Shown piece by piece: positions 50,990-59,241 of a stretch of DNA of 64,000 nt (the first letter of the stretch is position 1; each line of letters begins with the position of its first letter). Source of the DNA: Sediminimonas qiaohouensis DSM 21189 (GTDB taxonomy: Bacteria; Pseudomonadota; Alphaproteobacteria; Rhodobacterales; Rhodobacteraceae); contig NZ_AUIJ01000002.1 in the NCBI RefSeq assembly GCF_000423645.1, forward strand, positions 124,001 to 188,000, given 5' to 3'. Both the position numbers and the translations under genes were made by a program. Below the pieces are notes generated by a model. The model searched no databases and was not told the DNA's origin. It was given only the letters and a program-made list of their open reading frames with translations.

Positions 50990-51999
50990 CAGGTCAGCTT
51001 CAGCTTGCGCAGCACTTCAGGCCGCGTGCAGATCGAGATGGCGTTCATCTGCACCTCGAGGTGACGGCCCTTGCCGTTCTGCATGGCGTACTGCCGCGCA
51101 TAGAGAGGCAGGCCGATACTGTTGACCGTTTCCTCGTAATCCGCAGGCGCGAACCGCGTCATGAACAGGTCCGGCACGCCCAGCGGGATAACCCGCGCCT
51201 CGTCCGCGGCGATGTAGGCCGAGCCCAGGTCGGTCGTTGCCGCCGCGCCGGTGCGGTACCGCTCGAACACAGCGCCACCGAACTCGAAGCGATCCGGCGT
51301 GCCCTGGCGAAGCTGCATTGCCCCCTCGTAGTTGAGCAGGCTTTCCTTCACCGACTTGTGGCCCCACATCGCCTTGTGGAAATCGCGGCCAGTGAAGACG
51401 TGCAGCCCGTCATAGGCATCATCAAGCGAGTCCTCGACCGAGTAGCGCACCCCATCGAACAGCTCACCGACGTTCGTCGCATCCACGTCCAGCTCCATGG
51501 AAATGGCCGCGGGTGTGGCGATGCCGAAGCGCGTGTAGAGGTTTTCCAGCACCGCGCCACTCTTGGTGGTCACGATGCCCTTGATCGCGCCGACGCGCTG
51601 GTGTTCCAGCGTCATCGTCAAATCCTGCCCATGCCGGCCCAGCTTGTCCTGGACACGGGCCTCGATCGTCTCGGTTTCGCTCTCCGACCCGAAGGCGCGC
51701 ACGTTCTGCACCTCGTCAGCCAGCACAGCGTCGTCGCGCTCGTAGTGCGGCACGGCGAACGGCACAGCGACCCGATCCTCGGACCCGGTCGTCTCACCGG
51801 GGCCGCCACGCGCGGTCGGCTCGACCAGGCCCAGCTTGCCGTCGCGCTGCTCGACAAAGACGGTCGTGGTGGTCACGCCGTCCTCCTGAAACGCACCCGT
51901 GGCGCTGATCTGACCAGGGCGATACTTGCGCTTGTTGATCGCCGCGGTCAGAGAGACGACGGAGAATGCGTCGTCGTTGAAGATGTCCATGCTCGGCAT
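50989..51999 (-). CDS. Major capsid protein, lambda gpE family
   Basis: 336-residue capsid subunit of the Phage_cap_E family: FNDDAFSVVSLTAAINKRKY, VPFAVPHYERDDAVLADEVQ, MTLEHQRVGAIKGIV, VFTGRDFHKAMWGHKSVKES, and C-terminal ALYARQYAMQNGKGRHLEVQ. It follows the decoration protein as in lambda. AAAGGA precedes the ATG. Confidence 0.95.
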   Translation of the reverse strand: MPSMDIFNDDAFSVVSLTAAINKRKYRPGQISATGAFQEDGVTTTTVFVEQRDGKLGLVEPTARGGPGETTGSEDRVAVPFAVPHYERDDAVLADEVQNVRAFGSESETETIEARVQDKLGRHGQDLTMTLEHQRVGAIKGIVTTKSGAVLENLYTRFGIATPAAISMELDVDATNVGELFDGVRYSVEDSLDDAYDGLHVFTGRDFHKAMWGHKSVKESLLNYEGAMQLRQGTPDRFEFGGAVFERYRTGAAATTDLGSAYIAADEARVIPLGVPDLFMTRFAPADYEETVNSIGLPLYARQYAMQNGKGRHLEVQMNAISICTRPEVLRKLKLT

Positions 52000-52024
52000 G
52001 TCATTGATCCTTTCTTGATCTCAC

Positions 52025-52405
52025 TCAGCGCACGACGACGCCGACGGTTTCCAGTTGCCCGGCCTTCGTCGCCTTCTTGGCGGCATCATCAACCGAGCTG
52101 TCATAGGCGAGCTCGTCCGCGATGACCTGCGCGGCACGCACGATCGCGACCGCCTTCGCATCGGCTGACGTTGCATCGACCGCATAGGCCAGCACAGCGG
52201 TGGCGGTTTCCGCGCCCTCGCTGCCCACGACCTGAGCATTGGCCGAAACCGCGTACTTTCCGGACGCGGTGATCTCACCCAGCACCGTGCCGGGTGCAAG
52301 TTTGCCCTCTCCGCTGGCCACGGTGACGATGTCGCGCGACCGCCCCGCCTCCGCCTCGGAAAGCACGAAGCCCAGGTTGCGGGCGCCTTCAGTCATATTC
52401 TCCAT
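52025..52405 (-). CDS. Head decoration protein, lambda gpD family
   Basis: 126-residue HDPD-type protein that stabilises the expanded capsid: FVLSEAEAGRSRDIVTVASG, LAPGTVLGEITASGKYAVS, TATAVLAYAVDATSADAKAV. AGGAGACAG precedes the ATG. It lies between the protease-scaffold gene and the capsid gene. Confidence 0.94.
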   Translation of the reverse strand: MENMTEGARNLGFVLSEAEAGRSRDIVTVASGEGKLAPGTVLGEITASGKYAVSANAQVVGSEGAETATAVLAYAVDATSADAKAVAIVRAAQVIADELAYDSSVDDAAKKATKAGQLETVGVVVR

Positions 52406-52428
52406 GATCCTGTCTCCTGTTCAGGGCG

Positions 52429-52809
52429 TCACTGCGGGCGCCGCGCTGCGTAAATTTCGGACGGCTTGATTTTGGCCTTGTCCGAGGTGCTCACCGGAGG
52501 CTGACCGCCAAGACCGGCGCCAGCGGCAGCGGTGCGGTTGGCCTCATATTCGGCGGCGGGATCGGGCTTCTGCTCTTCCGCCTTGGGCGCGGCGGCCAGC
52601 GCAGCCTTCACAGTTTCCACGTCCATGTCGGTCGAAGCGTAGAGGTGTTCGGCCAGGGCTTCGCGGCCCTTGGCTTCGTCCAGCGCCATGATCGACGCCC
52701 GGCGATCGCGGTCCGCCTTGACGGCCGCTTGCGCAGCTTCGGTCCGGGCAGCGGCGATCGCGGCCTCGGTGTCGGCGGTCTTGTCGCCCGCCTTGGGATC
52801 ATCAGCCAT
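52429..52809 (-). CDS. Nested capsid scaffold protein (lambda Nu3-like), internal start in the protease gene
   Basis: In-frame ATG at 52809 preceded by AGAAGGAGAAAACC, a near-ideal ribosome-binding site placed inside the coding region. It gives a 126-residue, highly charged helical protein: MADDPKAGDKTADTEAAIAA at the start, RRASIMALDEAKGREALAEH in the middle, KPSEIYAARRPQ at the end. In lambda, Nu3 is made exactly this way from within gene C. Confidence 0.8.
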   Translation of the reverse strand: MADDPKAGDKTADTEAAIAAARTEAAQAAVKADRDRRASIMALDEAKGREALAEHLYASTDMDVETVKAALAAAPKAEEQKPDPAAEYEANRTAAAGAGLGGQPPVSTSDKAKIKPSEIYAARRPQ

Positions 52810-53718
52810 GGTTTTCTCCTTCTGCTGGCTGTGGGTGGCGGCGGGTTCAGCCGCCGGGACATCGGCAGCCGCTCGGCTGCGATCACGTTTGGGCGCGCGG
52901 GCGAAGCTCTCGCCGTCTGTCAGGCGCGCCAATACTTCTTCGAAGGTGCCGATCCCGTCAGCCATGCCGGCGGACACGGCGGCGGCGCCGACCAGGGCAC
53001 CGCCCTGACCGTAGTCACGAGCAACCACGTCGGCCGACACGCCGCGATGCCTGGCGACGGCTTCGATGAACACGGCGGCCTGGTCGTCCACCAGCTTTTG
53101 GTAGGACGTCGCACCTTCTTCCGAATCCGGGCTGGGATTCTTCTTCGGGCTTTGCGACGAGACAAATTCGATATCGCGCACACCGCTCGCGCGGTCTCGT
53201 TCCGAGGTGTCGCGGATGCCGGCCATCACACCGATCGAGCCGAGGAGCGCCGCGTCGTCAACAACGACTTGCTGCGCCGCGCTGGCCAGCCAGTAAGCCG
53301 CCGACGCGCCCATGCCGCCCACGTAGGCCACAACCGGCTTCTCGGAGGCGAAGATCGCCTTGGCGAGTTCGCCGCATCCGTTGACAGCCCCGCCGGGGCT
53401 GTCGATGTTCAGCAGGATCGACTTGATGTCCCGGTTGTCCAGCGCAACTTGCAGGTCGCGCCGCAGGATGTCGTAGCTTGTCGCACCGCTGAACTCGGTG
53501 AACATATTCGCGCGGCGAAACAGCGGGCCAGCGACGTTGAGGATCGCGACGGGTCCGCGTTGCTCGAGCGTTTCGGCCCGCGCCACCATGTCGGCGCGGT
53601 ACTTTTCCAGCGCATCGCGCGAGACCTCGTGTTCCCGCGCCGCGATCTGGATAATCTGTTCCAGCGCATCGGGTTGAATTGCCCACGGAGCGCCGAGGAT
53701 AGCATCTAGTGCTCGCAT
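52429..53718 (-). CDS. Prohead protease, S49 family, fused to a scaffold-like C-terminus (lambda gpC type)
   Basis: 429-residue protein. The ATG at 53718 follows AAGGAC. The N-terminal signal-peptide-peptidase/ClpP-like domain (about residues 50-270) has LLNIDSPGGAVNGCGELAKA and the nucleophile Ser in YVGGMGASAAYWLASAA; a Lys general base is expected in the following region. After about residue 300 the sequence becomes Ala/Glu/Asp/Lys-rich helix, which serves as internal scaffold. A second, strong ribosome-binding site inside the gene begins a nested product. Confidence 0.93.
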   Translation of the reverse strand: MRALDAILGAPWAIQPDALEQIIQIAAREHEVSRDALEKYRADMVARAETLEQRGPVAILNVAGPLFRRANMFTEFSGATSYDILRRDLQVALDNRDIKSILLNIDSPGGAVNGCGELAKAIFASEKPVVAYVGGMGASAAYWLASAAQQVVVDDAALLGSIGVMAGIRDTSERDRASGVRDIEFVSSQSPKKNPSPDSEEGATSYQKLVDDQAAVFIEAVARHRGVSADVVARDYGQGGALVGAAAVSAGMADGIGTFEEVLARLTDGESFARAPKRDRSRAAADVPAAEPAATHSQQKEKTMADDPKAGDKTADTEAAIAAARTEAAQAAVKADRDRRASIMALDEAKGREALAEHLYASTDMDVETVKAALAAAPKAEEQKPDPAAEYEANRTAAAGAGLGGQPPVSTSDKAKIKPSEIYAARRPQ

Positions 53719-53728
53719 ATCATGTCCT

Positions 53729-53962
53729 TCAGTAGGGGCGAAACCGGACACCCTTCGCAAAACGGGTGCGTTTCGGTCGTTCACCGCTCTGGATCGCGCA
53801 CTGCCGATCGGCGTCCGCGATCATGGCATCGAGGCGGCCGAGGTCGGCCTTGGTGAAGCGCACCTCGTCCTCGCCAAAACGGGTCGAGGAGACCTCTCGG
53901 CCAGTCACGAGGTCGCGCTTGATTTTCCGGAGGTCAATCGCCTCCTGGCACGGGTCTTCCAT
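53729..53962 (-). CDS. Head-tail connector, lambda gpW-like
   Basis: 77-residue protein: IDLRKIKRDLVTGREVSSTR, EVRFTKADLGRLDAMIADAD, then a basic tail (PKRTRFAKGVRFRPY). The helix/hairpin/helix pattern with DLxTG and the basic tail fits gpW, which sits at the portal and closes the filled head. In lambda W lies between A and B; here it is after the portal and the Z-like gene. Confidence 0.78.
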   Translation of the reverse strand: MEDPCQEAIDLRKIKRDLVTGREVSSTRFGEDEVRFTKADLGRLDAMIADADRQCAIQSGERPKRTRFAKGVRFRPY

Positions 53963-53998
53963 GATCTTGAATTCCTTCCCGAAGAACAGCGGTGCGGG

Positions 53999-54589
53999 TC
54001 AGCCAATGACCCCGTCGGTCAATCGCGACATCTCGTGCCTGATCCGGGGACCGAGATCCTTTGCGGTGGTCTCGAACGCCTTGACCGAGGCATCGCGGAC
54101 AAGTTCCTTTGGTACGCTCGGGCCCCACATCTTTTCGATCGCGTTATTGCGACCCGACTTTTCGCTGAAGCCGCCCCTGCGCTTGAAAACGTGCCCGTAC
54201 GCGACCGGCTGTCCCGACCTCCAATTGCCTGCGAAGATGAATGCGCCCGGATACCGGCGGGTCTGGCCCCATGGCCGTGCCCGTACGCCGAACTTGAACT
54301 GCTTTGCCCCGAATTCCTTCAGGCTGAGTTCCTTGCCGGAACCCGTGATCGTGTATTCCAGCGCGTGGTAATTGGCGCGCCTCGTTTGAAGCGCACCCAA
54401 TTGGCGCAATCGCTTCTGGGTCAGTCCCATCTGCTTCGCCAGCGTGCGCCGAACCTGCGTATGCGCCTTGCCGCCAGTATGATTGATCGCCCGGCGAAAC
54501 GCCTTGTGCGCCTTGGCGCTGCTCCCAAGGACGCCAACCGCCTCCTGAAAGCGCATCGCATTCTGGTCCATAAATTCGAGGCGGTACAT
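53999..54589 (-). CDS. Minor tail protein Z-like
   Basis: 196-residue basic protein of the prophage minor tail protein Z type: AFRRAINHTGGKAHTQVRRT, LAKQMGLTQKRLRQLGA, FGVRARPWGQTRRYPGAFIF, GHVFKRRGGFSEKSGRN. Its place between portal and protease is unusual for a tail protein but recurs in lambda-head/P2-tail phages. Confidence 0.8.
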   Translation of the reverse strand: MYRLEFMDQNAMRFQEAVGVLGSSAKAHKAFRRAINHTGGKAHTQVRRTLAKQMGLTQKRLRQLGALQTRRANYHALEYTITGSGKELSLKEFGAKQFKFGVRARPWGQTRRYPGAFIFAGNWRSGQPVAYGHVFKRRGGFSEKSGRNNAIEKMWGPSVPKELVRDASVKAFETTAKDLGPRIRHEMSRLTDGVIG

Positions 54590-54602
54590 TCCGGGTGCTC
54601 CC

Positions 54603-56219
54603 TCAGCCTTTCGAGCGGTCGCTCATTCCGTCGGCCGCCGCGCCGTCCGGCCCGGCACCCTCGCCTCCGGCCATGCGCCCATGCGGCGGCGTGATACCGA
54701 TATCGTTGAAGCGCGTGACCTCGCGCTCCGCCTGGTCGGCGACCTCTTCCCAGTCTTCGCCGGCTTCGGCGCAGATGGCCTTCAGTGTGGTCTGACCGGT
54801 CTCAAGTTTCACCTTGTTCGCCAGCGCATCCTTGTAGGGGTCCGCGCTCGGACGCGACGGACCGCGCCACTCCGCGTCCACGACCTTCTCGCGGTTCGCG
54901 GCGAACGCCCGATAGCCCCCCTTGAACGGGATTGCGCCCGTTCCGATCTGCTCGTCGAGCCATGCCTCGTAGATACCCTGCGCCATCGGCGCCACGATCC
55001 GTTCCCGGCGGCGCAGGATCGTCGGCCAGATCGAGGCGACGGCCATCCGCGTGCTTGAATACGACGCGCCGCTATGATCCATCGTCAGGCTCTCGAACGT
55101 GACGCCGAGGCACCGCGCCATTTCCCGAAGGAGACCCTTCTGAAACGGTTCGTATTGCGGGCCAGGTGTCGCGCTGCTGTGCAGTTCTAATTCCTCGCCT
55201 GGCCCAAGGTGGTTCACCTGGCTCGAATCCCCGCCAATCGAAATGCCCTTCGTCTTCAAGGCGTCAAGCCGGACCTGCATGACTTCGAAAAGGTCCTGCG
55301 CCAGATCAGCCGTCCCCTCAAACCCGTCCATTTCCTTGAGTTGCTCGATGGCCCCGAACGCCGTCTCGGACGGCTCCGGACTCTTGATCGTCGCCGCGAA
55401 GGCCGTTTGCAAAAGCGCAGTTGTCAGCGTCGCATCGGCCAGCTGATCGCTCTGCGCAATCACCTTGAACGCCGGTGCCATGGGCGTGATGCCCCGCGGG
55501 CTGTTCGGCGTCGCGCCGCGATCCATGACGTGGATGACGCGCAGACCGAACTTGTCGCGCGCCGGCACGTCGATGTTGGCCTCGAACCCTCCGTCGCTCC
55601 GCCGGAACCGGTACCACATGGGTCGGCCGATATCATCATGCAGGATGCCCTGATCCCAGCCCTCGAACGGCTGAGTGTGGTTCGTCAGACGGTGCGGCGA
55701 CACCAGCCGGGCCTTGATGCCGGTCTTGATCCCGTAGCGCCGTCTCGCCGGTTCGCTCAGCCAGTCGACGACCGAGAACGCCTCGCCTCCGGCGAGATAA
55801 TAGCGCGCCGTGCCATCGAGCATCTCCTGAACCGTCGACTTGCCCTCGAGGTCGCACTCCCACGGATTCCAGGACCACCGCCGCCATTCCGCCTCGACCA
55901 GGCGGCACCATGCGGCCCGCTCCTTCTCGTCGTATCCCAGGTCCGCCAGGTCGGGCCGGCAGTTCAACTTCAACTCCGGGCCGATCATGTCAGCGATGAT
56001 CTGGTCCGCCGCGCCAGCGATCCAGCCGCTGTTCTGCATGAAATCGAACGCGAGCGCGAAGGCGCGGCTCGTGGCTGCACGCACGTCGTGCTTGATGTCC
56101 CGCGTCGTCGCCCGGCGCATCGAAAGAAGACCGGTGCGGTCATGGTTCATGTAGCGCGCCTGTGGCCTTGGCTGTCGCGGTGTCAATGGCTGGCCGCGAT
56201 GGTCGAGAAGCTGTGTCAT
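54603..56219 (-). CDS. Portal protein, lambda gpB family
   Basis: 538-residue portal. The ATG at 56219 overlaps the terminase stop as ATGA; the frame is open further upstream but without family match. Landmarks: ATSRAFALAFDFMQNSGWIA, LVEAEWRRWSWNPWECDLEG, IHVMDRGATPNSPRGITPMA, MARCLGVTFESLTMDHSGAS, YSSTRMAVASIWPTILRRRE. It is the dodecameric ring through which DNA enters and leaves the head. Confidence 0.95.
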   Translation of the reverse strand: MTQLLDHRGQPLTPRQPRPQARYMNHDRTGLLSMRRATTRDIKHDVRAATSRAFALAFDFMQNSGWIAGAADQIIADMIGPELKLNCRPDLADLGYDEKERAAWCRLVEAEWRRWSWNPWECDLEGKSTVQEMLDGTARYYLAGGEAFSVVDWLSEPARRRYGIKTGIKARLVSPHRLTNHTQPFEGWDQGILHDDIGRPMWYRFRRSDGGFEANIDVPARDKFGLRVIHVMDRGATPNSPRGITPMAPAFKVIAQSDQLADATLTTALLQTAFAATIKSPEPSETAFGAIEQLKEMDGFEGTADLAQDLFEVMQVRLDALKTKGISIGGDSSQVNHLGPGEELELHSSATPGPQYEPFQKGLLREMARCLGVTFESLTMDHSGASYSSTRMAVASIWPTILRRRERIVAPMAQGIYEAWLDEQIGTGAIPFKGGYRAFAANREKVVDAEWRGPSRPSADPYKDALANKVKLETGQTTLKAICAEAGEDWEEVADQAEREVTRFNDIGITPPHGRMAGGEGAGPDGAAADGMSDRSKG

Positions 56220-58276
56220 CTGTAAGCCTTCCATCCGGTTTTGCGGCGCCGCCGGGCGGGTTTCTGAGGTTCCACCTCTTCCTTGTTCGGCCTGGTCGCC
56301 GCGGCGATCGGCAGTTCGGCGTCGAAGAGATCGCCCTGTGGTGCGTCGGGCACCGCCCCCCGTTCGACTGCAAGCGCATCCCATTGATCGTCGGTCATCG
56401 ACGCCCAACCCTTCCGAAGGGCCCCGGCCTCAGCGTAGTTCATCGTGTCCAGTGCCTCGTTCCGGCGCGTCGGCTCGACCAGCATCCAGGCACTGGTCAT
56501 CACGCCCACCTTGTTGCGACGCACGACGCGCGTCTCGGACGTGAGCATGCGATAATACTCGTCGCCAAGGTTTCTGGCGAACTGTGTGTACCCCCGGGCT
56601 TCAGGCAATTCCTTGTCGAGATGGCCGTAGAGGCCCGCTTTCATCGAAGAAACGTTGAGGTTGAACGCCCGTTTCTGGGCCCGCTTCGCCTTGCCGTCCC
56701 TTCGCCGCTCGAACCTCTGCGGCATCATCAGGGGCCCGTTCTGCGTCGAACTGCCCTTCACGATGATCACCCGGCTCCACGGGTGGGTCTTTGCCCAGCT
56801 CCACACGTCGTCGGTATAGGCCCCACCATCGATCGCGAGAATGTCCAGCGCGAACGGAAGACCAAACTCGGTGCGCCATTTCTGCTTCAGGAGCGCGTTG
56901 AGTTGCGCGCGGCCCGTGTCATCACTGATGTGGTACGGGATGACCTTGTAGTCGATCACCCACCGCCGCCGGTTGGCGCCGAAAGCGACCAGGTGGGCTT
57001 CCATTCGATCATCCTGACAGTCGACACCTGCCGAGAAGATGAACCCCGTCGCCGGTAGCACCCCGAGTTCCAGCACTTCACCCGGTTCCGCGTTTTCCGT
57101 CCGGTCGCGCAACTGTTCCCAGTCCGGCGCGTCGGTGGCCTGCTCGTAGGGCAGCCCCAGGACGTCGTTCCAGAACACCTGCTCGATCGCCGAGCTGACC
57201 GTGGGCGCCGTGGCCTTGCGCTTCGGCGCGACCTCGACCTCGTCCTCCTCCGCTGCCCCGGACGCGGCGTCAGTCCGCGTAATGGAGGCATCGATCCGCG
57301 ACCAACCCATGACCTGCGCGTATTCGGCGGCTATCGAGCCCCAGTCCCGCTGCGGCGCGTAAGCGCGCCACAGGTGGAAGCCGGGATGATCGCCGCCCGG
57401 GTTGTGGCGTACCCAGCGACCGAGCCGCACGATCCGCTCCTTGTCCCCGTGGCGGATCGCCTCCTGGCACCGCTCGCAAGTGAAGTGCGCCGCATGCAGT
57501 CGTTCCGGCTCCAGGTTCTGCCGGAAGTTCTCCCAGGTCAGCGGCTGTTCGTGTCCGCAATGCGGACACGGCACGTGGTAGAGGCGCTGGTCGGATCGCT
57601 CGTAGGCGAGTGAAATCCGGCAGGTCCCCTTGATCATGGCCGTTGAGACGCGGAGGATCTTCGCATCTTCGTAACCCGACGCCCGGCTTTCCGCGAGTTT
57701 TTCCGGATCACCCTTCTCGGAAGGCTCGAACTTCGAGACGTCGTCCATGATGACAAGGCGTCGGCTTGTCCCGGTCAGATCCGCCGGCGAACCTGCCGAA
57801 GCGACCTTGATTGATCCGTTTCTGTCCAGCGTCTCCTGGTTGAACGTGTTGTCCCTGTTCTCGCCGCGCCCCGAGCCGAAGACCCGGATCAGCCCCGGTG
57901 CCTGACGACGCATGGGCATCCACTTGTTGTTAACCCACTCGCTGGCCGCGCTCCCCGTCGGGTGCACGATCAGCGAGTCGAGCGGCGTGTACTCGTGCCA
58001 CTCCGCAAGCGTGGGCTGGATCACCGACACGGTCTTGCCCCACTGGGCCGAGCCGCGCAGCGTCACCTCGCGCGAGGGATGCTCGGGCGACAGGACCTCG
58101 TGGATCTCGCTCAGGAACGCGAAGCGAGAGATGTCGAACGGGCCTGGCATCGGCGAGCGCGCATCAAACACGATGTTCTCCTCGCACCACCGGGTGATGT
58201 CCGGCGGCGGCGGCGGTGCGATGGCCTGGGCGATGGCCTGGGCGACCACCGCCTCGGCTGCTGCGAGAAACCCCAT
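56216..58276 (-). CDS. Terminase large subunit, lambda gpA (GpA) family
   Basis: 686-residue packaging motor. The start at 58276 overlaps the region of the small-subunit stop. Parts: the ATPase with a Walker A-like RGSAQWGKTVSVIQP (about residues 75-90), Walker B LVIMDDVSKFE, a zinc-like region CPHCGHEQPLTWE with a second CERCQEA, and the nuclease domain with FSAGVDCQDDRMEAHLVAFG and AIDGGAYTDDVWSWAKTHPW. The GpA type usually cuts at cos sites, predicting cohesive ends. Confidence 0.95.
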   Translation of the reverse strand: MGFLAAAEAVVAQAIAQAIAPPPPPDITRWCEENIVFDARSPMPGPFDISRFAFLSEIHEVLSPEHPSREVTLRGSAQWGKTVSVIQPTLAEWHEYTPLDSLIVHPTGSAASEWVNNKWMPMRRQAPGLIRVFGSGRGENRDNTFNQETLDRNGSIKVASAGSPADLTGTSRRLVIMDDVSKFEPSEKGDPEKLAESRASGYEDAKILRVSTAMIKGTCRISLAYERSDQRLYHVPCPHCGHEQPLTWENFRQNLEPERLHAAHFTCERCQEAIRHGDKERIVRLGRWVRHNPGGDHPGFHLWRAYAPQRDWGSIAAEYAQVMGWSRIDASITRTDAASGAAEEDEVEVAPKRKATAPTVSSAIEQVFWNDVLGLPYEQATDAPDWEQLRDRTENAEPGEVLELGVLPATGFIFSAGVDCQDDRMEAHLVAFGANRRRWVIDYKVIPYHISDDTGRAQLNALLKQKWRTEFGLPFALDILAIDGGAYTDDVWSWAKTHPWSRVIIVKGSSTQNGPLMMPQRFERRRDGKAKRAQKRAFNLNVSSMKAGLYGHLDKELPEARGYTQFARNLGDEYYRMLTSETRVVRRNKVGVMTSAWMLVEPTRRNEALDTMNYAEAGALRKGWASMTDDQWDALAVERGAVPDAPQGDLFDAELPIAAATRPNKEEVEPQKPARRRRKTGWKAYR

Positions 58277-58277
58277 C

Positions 58278-58904
58278 CTAGAAATCCACCTCGTGCTCTG
58301 CCTCGGAGAGCGGCGCGGCATCTGCTTCCGCTGCCTTCTGCTCCGAGCGATGTGCGCGATACTCGCGCCAGACCTGCGTCAGGATCGCCCGCGCCGCCTT
58401 GAAGTCGATGCCAAGTTCGTCTGCCAGCCGCCGGGCGCCGGTACGCAGCACGGAGCTTTCGATCGACGCGATTTCCATGTGGATTTGCCGGGCCGTCTCG
58501 GCGGCCACTTCGCTGGCGAGAACCCAGTTTCCCTCTTCGGTTTCGTTCTGACGGCGCGCGCGGCGCGCCTTCTCCTCAAGCTCCTGCGTGCGCGCCAGCT
58601 CATAGCGCGTCGGATCCTTGGCTGGCAGGAGAGTAGCATCGGAAGGCGCGCGTTCCGGCTCGACCTGCTTTGGTAGATCGACGTCCTCAAGGCTCCGGCG
58701 GGTCTTCGCGCCGTTGCCGAGCATTTGAGCCGGATCGAGGCGCTGCCCCAGGGCGTCTGCCGCCTTGCCAAGATCGAAGCGCCGCGCGCGACCGGAGCCG
58801 CTATAGCAGCCATCGAGGCGCCCGTCTCGCACAAGCTGGCTGATACGCCCCTTCGACAGGTTCATCTCTTTCGCAAGTTCTGTCGCGTTCAGCTGCCTGC
58901 TCAT
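58278..58904 (-). CDS. Terminase small subunit, lambda Nu1-like
   Basis: 208-residue protein. The ATG at 58904 follows GGAAGGAC. The N-terminal winged helix-turn-helix (NATELAKEMNLSKGRISQLV, DGRLDGCYSGSGRARRFDLG) is typical of Nu1 and binds cos-like DNA. The C-terminal half is a charged helix (YELARTQELEEKARRARRQN) that would contact the large subunit. A cos site should lie near this gene. Confidence 0.9.
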   Translation of the reverse strand: MSRQLNATELAKEMNLSKGRISQLVRDGRLDGCYSGSGRARRFDLGKAADALGQRLDPAQMLGNGAKTRRSLEDVDLPKQVEPERAPSDATLLPAKDPTRYELARTQELEEKARRARRQNETEEGNWVLASEVAAETARQIHMEIASIESSVLRTGARRLADELGIDFKAARAILTQVWREYRAHRSEQKAAEADAAPLSEAEHEVDF

Positions 58905-59088
58905 GATGTCCTTCCCGGCGCAGTGCGGCGCCAATCGTCCCTCCTGCTATCTGCGCGAACCGCTCAACCATGGAACGGCATTCCTAAACCATGACGGGTT
59001 TAGGCTTCGCACATTGTTTAAAATGGCCAAACCCTCGGGCTGCAGCGCGCCCGCATGCAGCAAGATTTTCGATACGGTCCCTGAACCC

Positions 59089-59160
59089 GGGGGGTGTAGA
59101 ACTCGAACCCGCGACCTCGTGGGTATGAGCCACGCGAGCTGCCAACCGCTCCACCCCGTC
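59089..59160 (-). tRNA. tRNA-Met (CAT)-like sequence, acceptor/T-arm imperfect
   Basis: The minus strand folds as a tRNA from 59160: D-stem GAGC/GCTC with loop GGTTGGCA, anticodon stem CGTGG/CCACG with loop CTCATAC (anticodon CAT), variable AGGTC and T-loop TTCGAGT. The T-stem pairs poorly (GCGGG with TCTAC) and the acceptor stem has three mismatches in the standard register, although GGGGTG/CACCCC pairs perfectly if shifted. No CCA is encoded. It may be a phage tRNA with unusual ends or a decaying one. Confidence 0.5.
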
Positions 59161-59169
59161 AAACGCAAA

Positions 59170-59200
59170 GCGCCCGGGGCAGGATCTCTGCTCCGGGCGC
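59170..59200 (-). terminator. Strong GC-rich hairpin just upstream of the tRNA-like sequence
   Basis: Thirteen-bp stem (GCGCCCGGGGCAG at 59170-59182 with CTGCTCCGGGCGC at 59188-59200, one G-T pair) and a 5-nt loop. On the minus strand it is followed by CTTTGCGTTTGAC, a weak T-rich run. It could end transcription after the 59242-59898 gene or mark RNA processing ahead of the tRNA. Confidence 0.6.
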
Positions 59201-59241
59201 AATTCGGTTCAGGGTCACTGTGCAAGGGGGCTAGGATTTCG

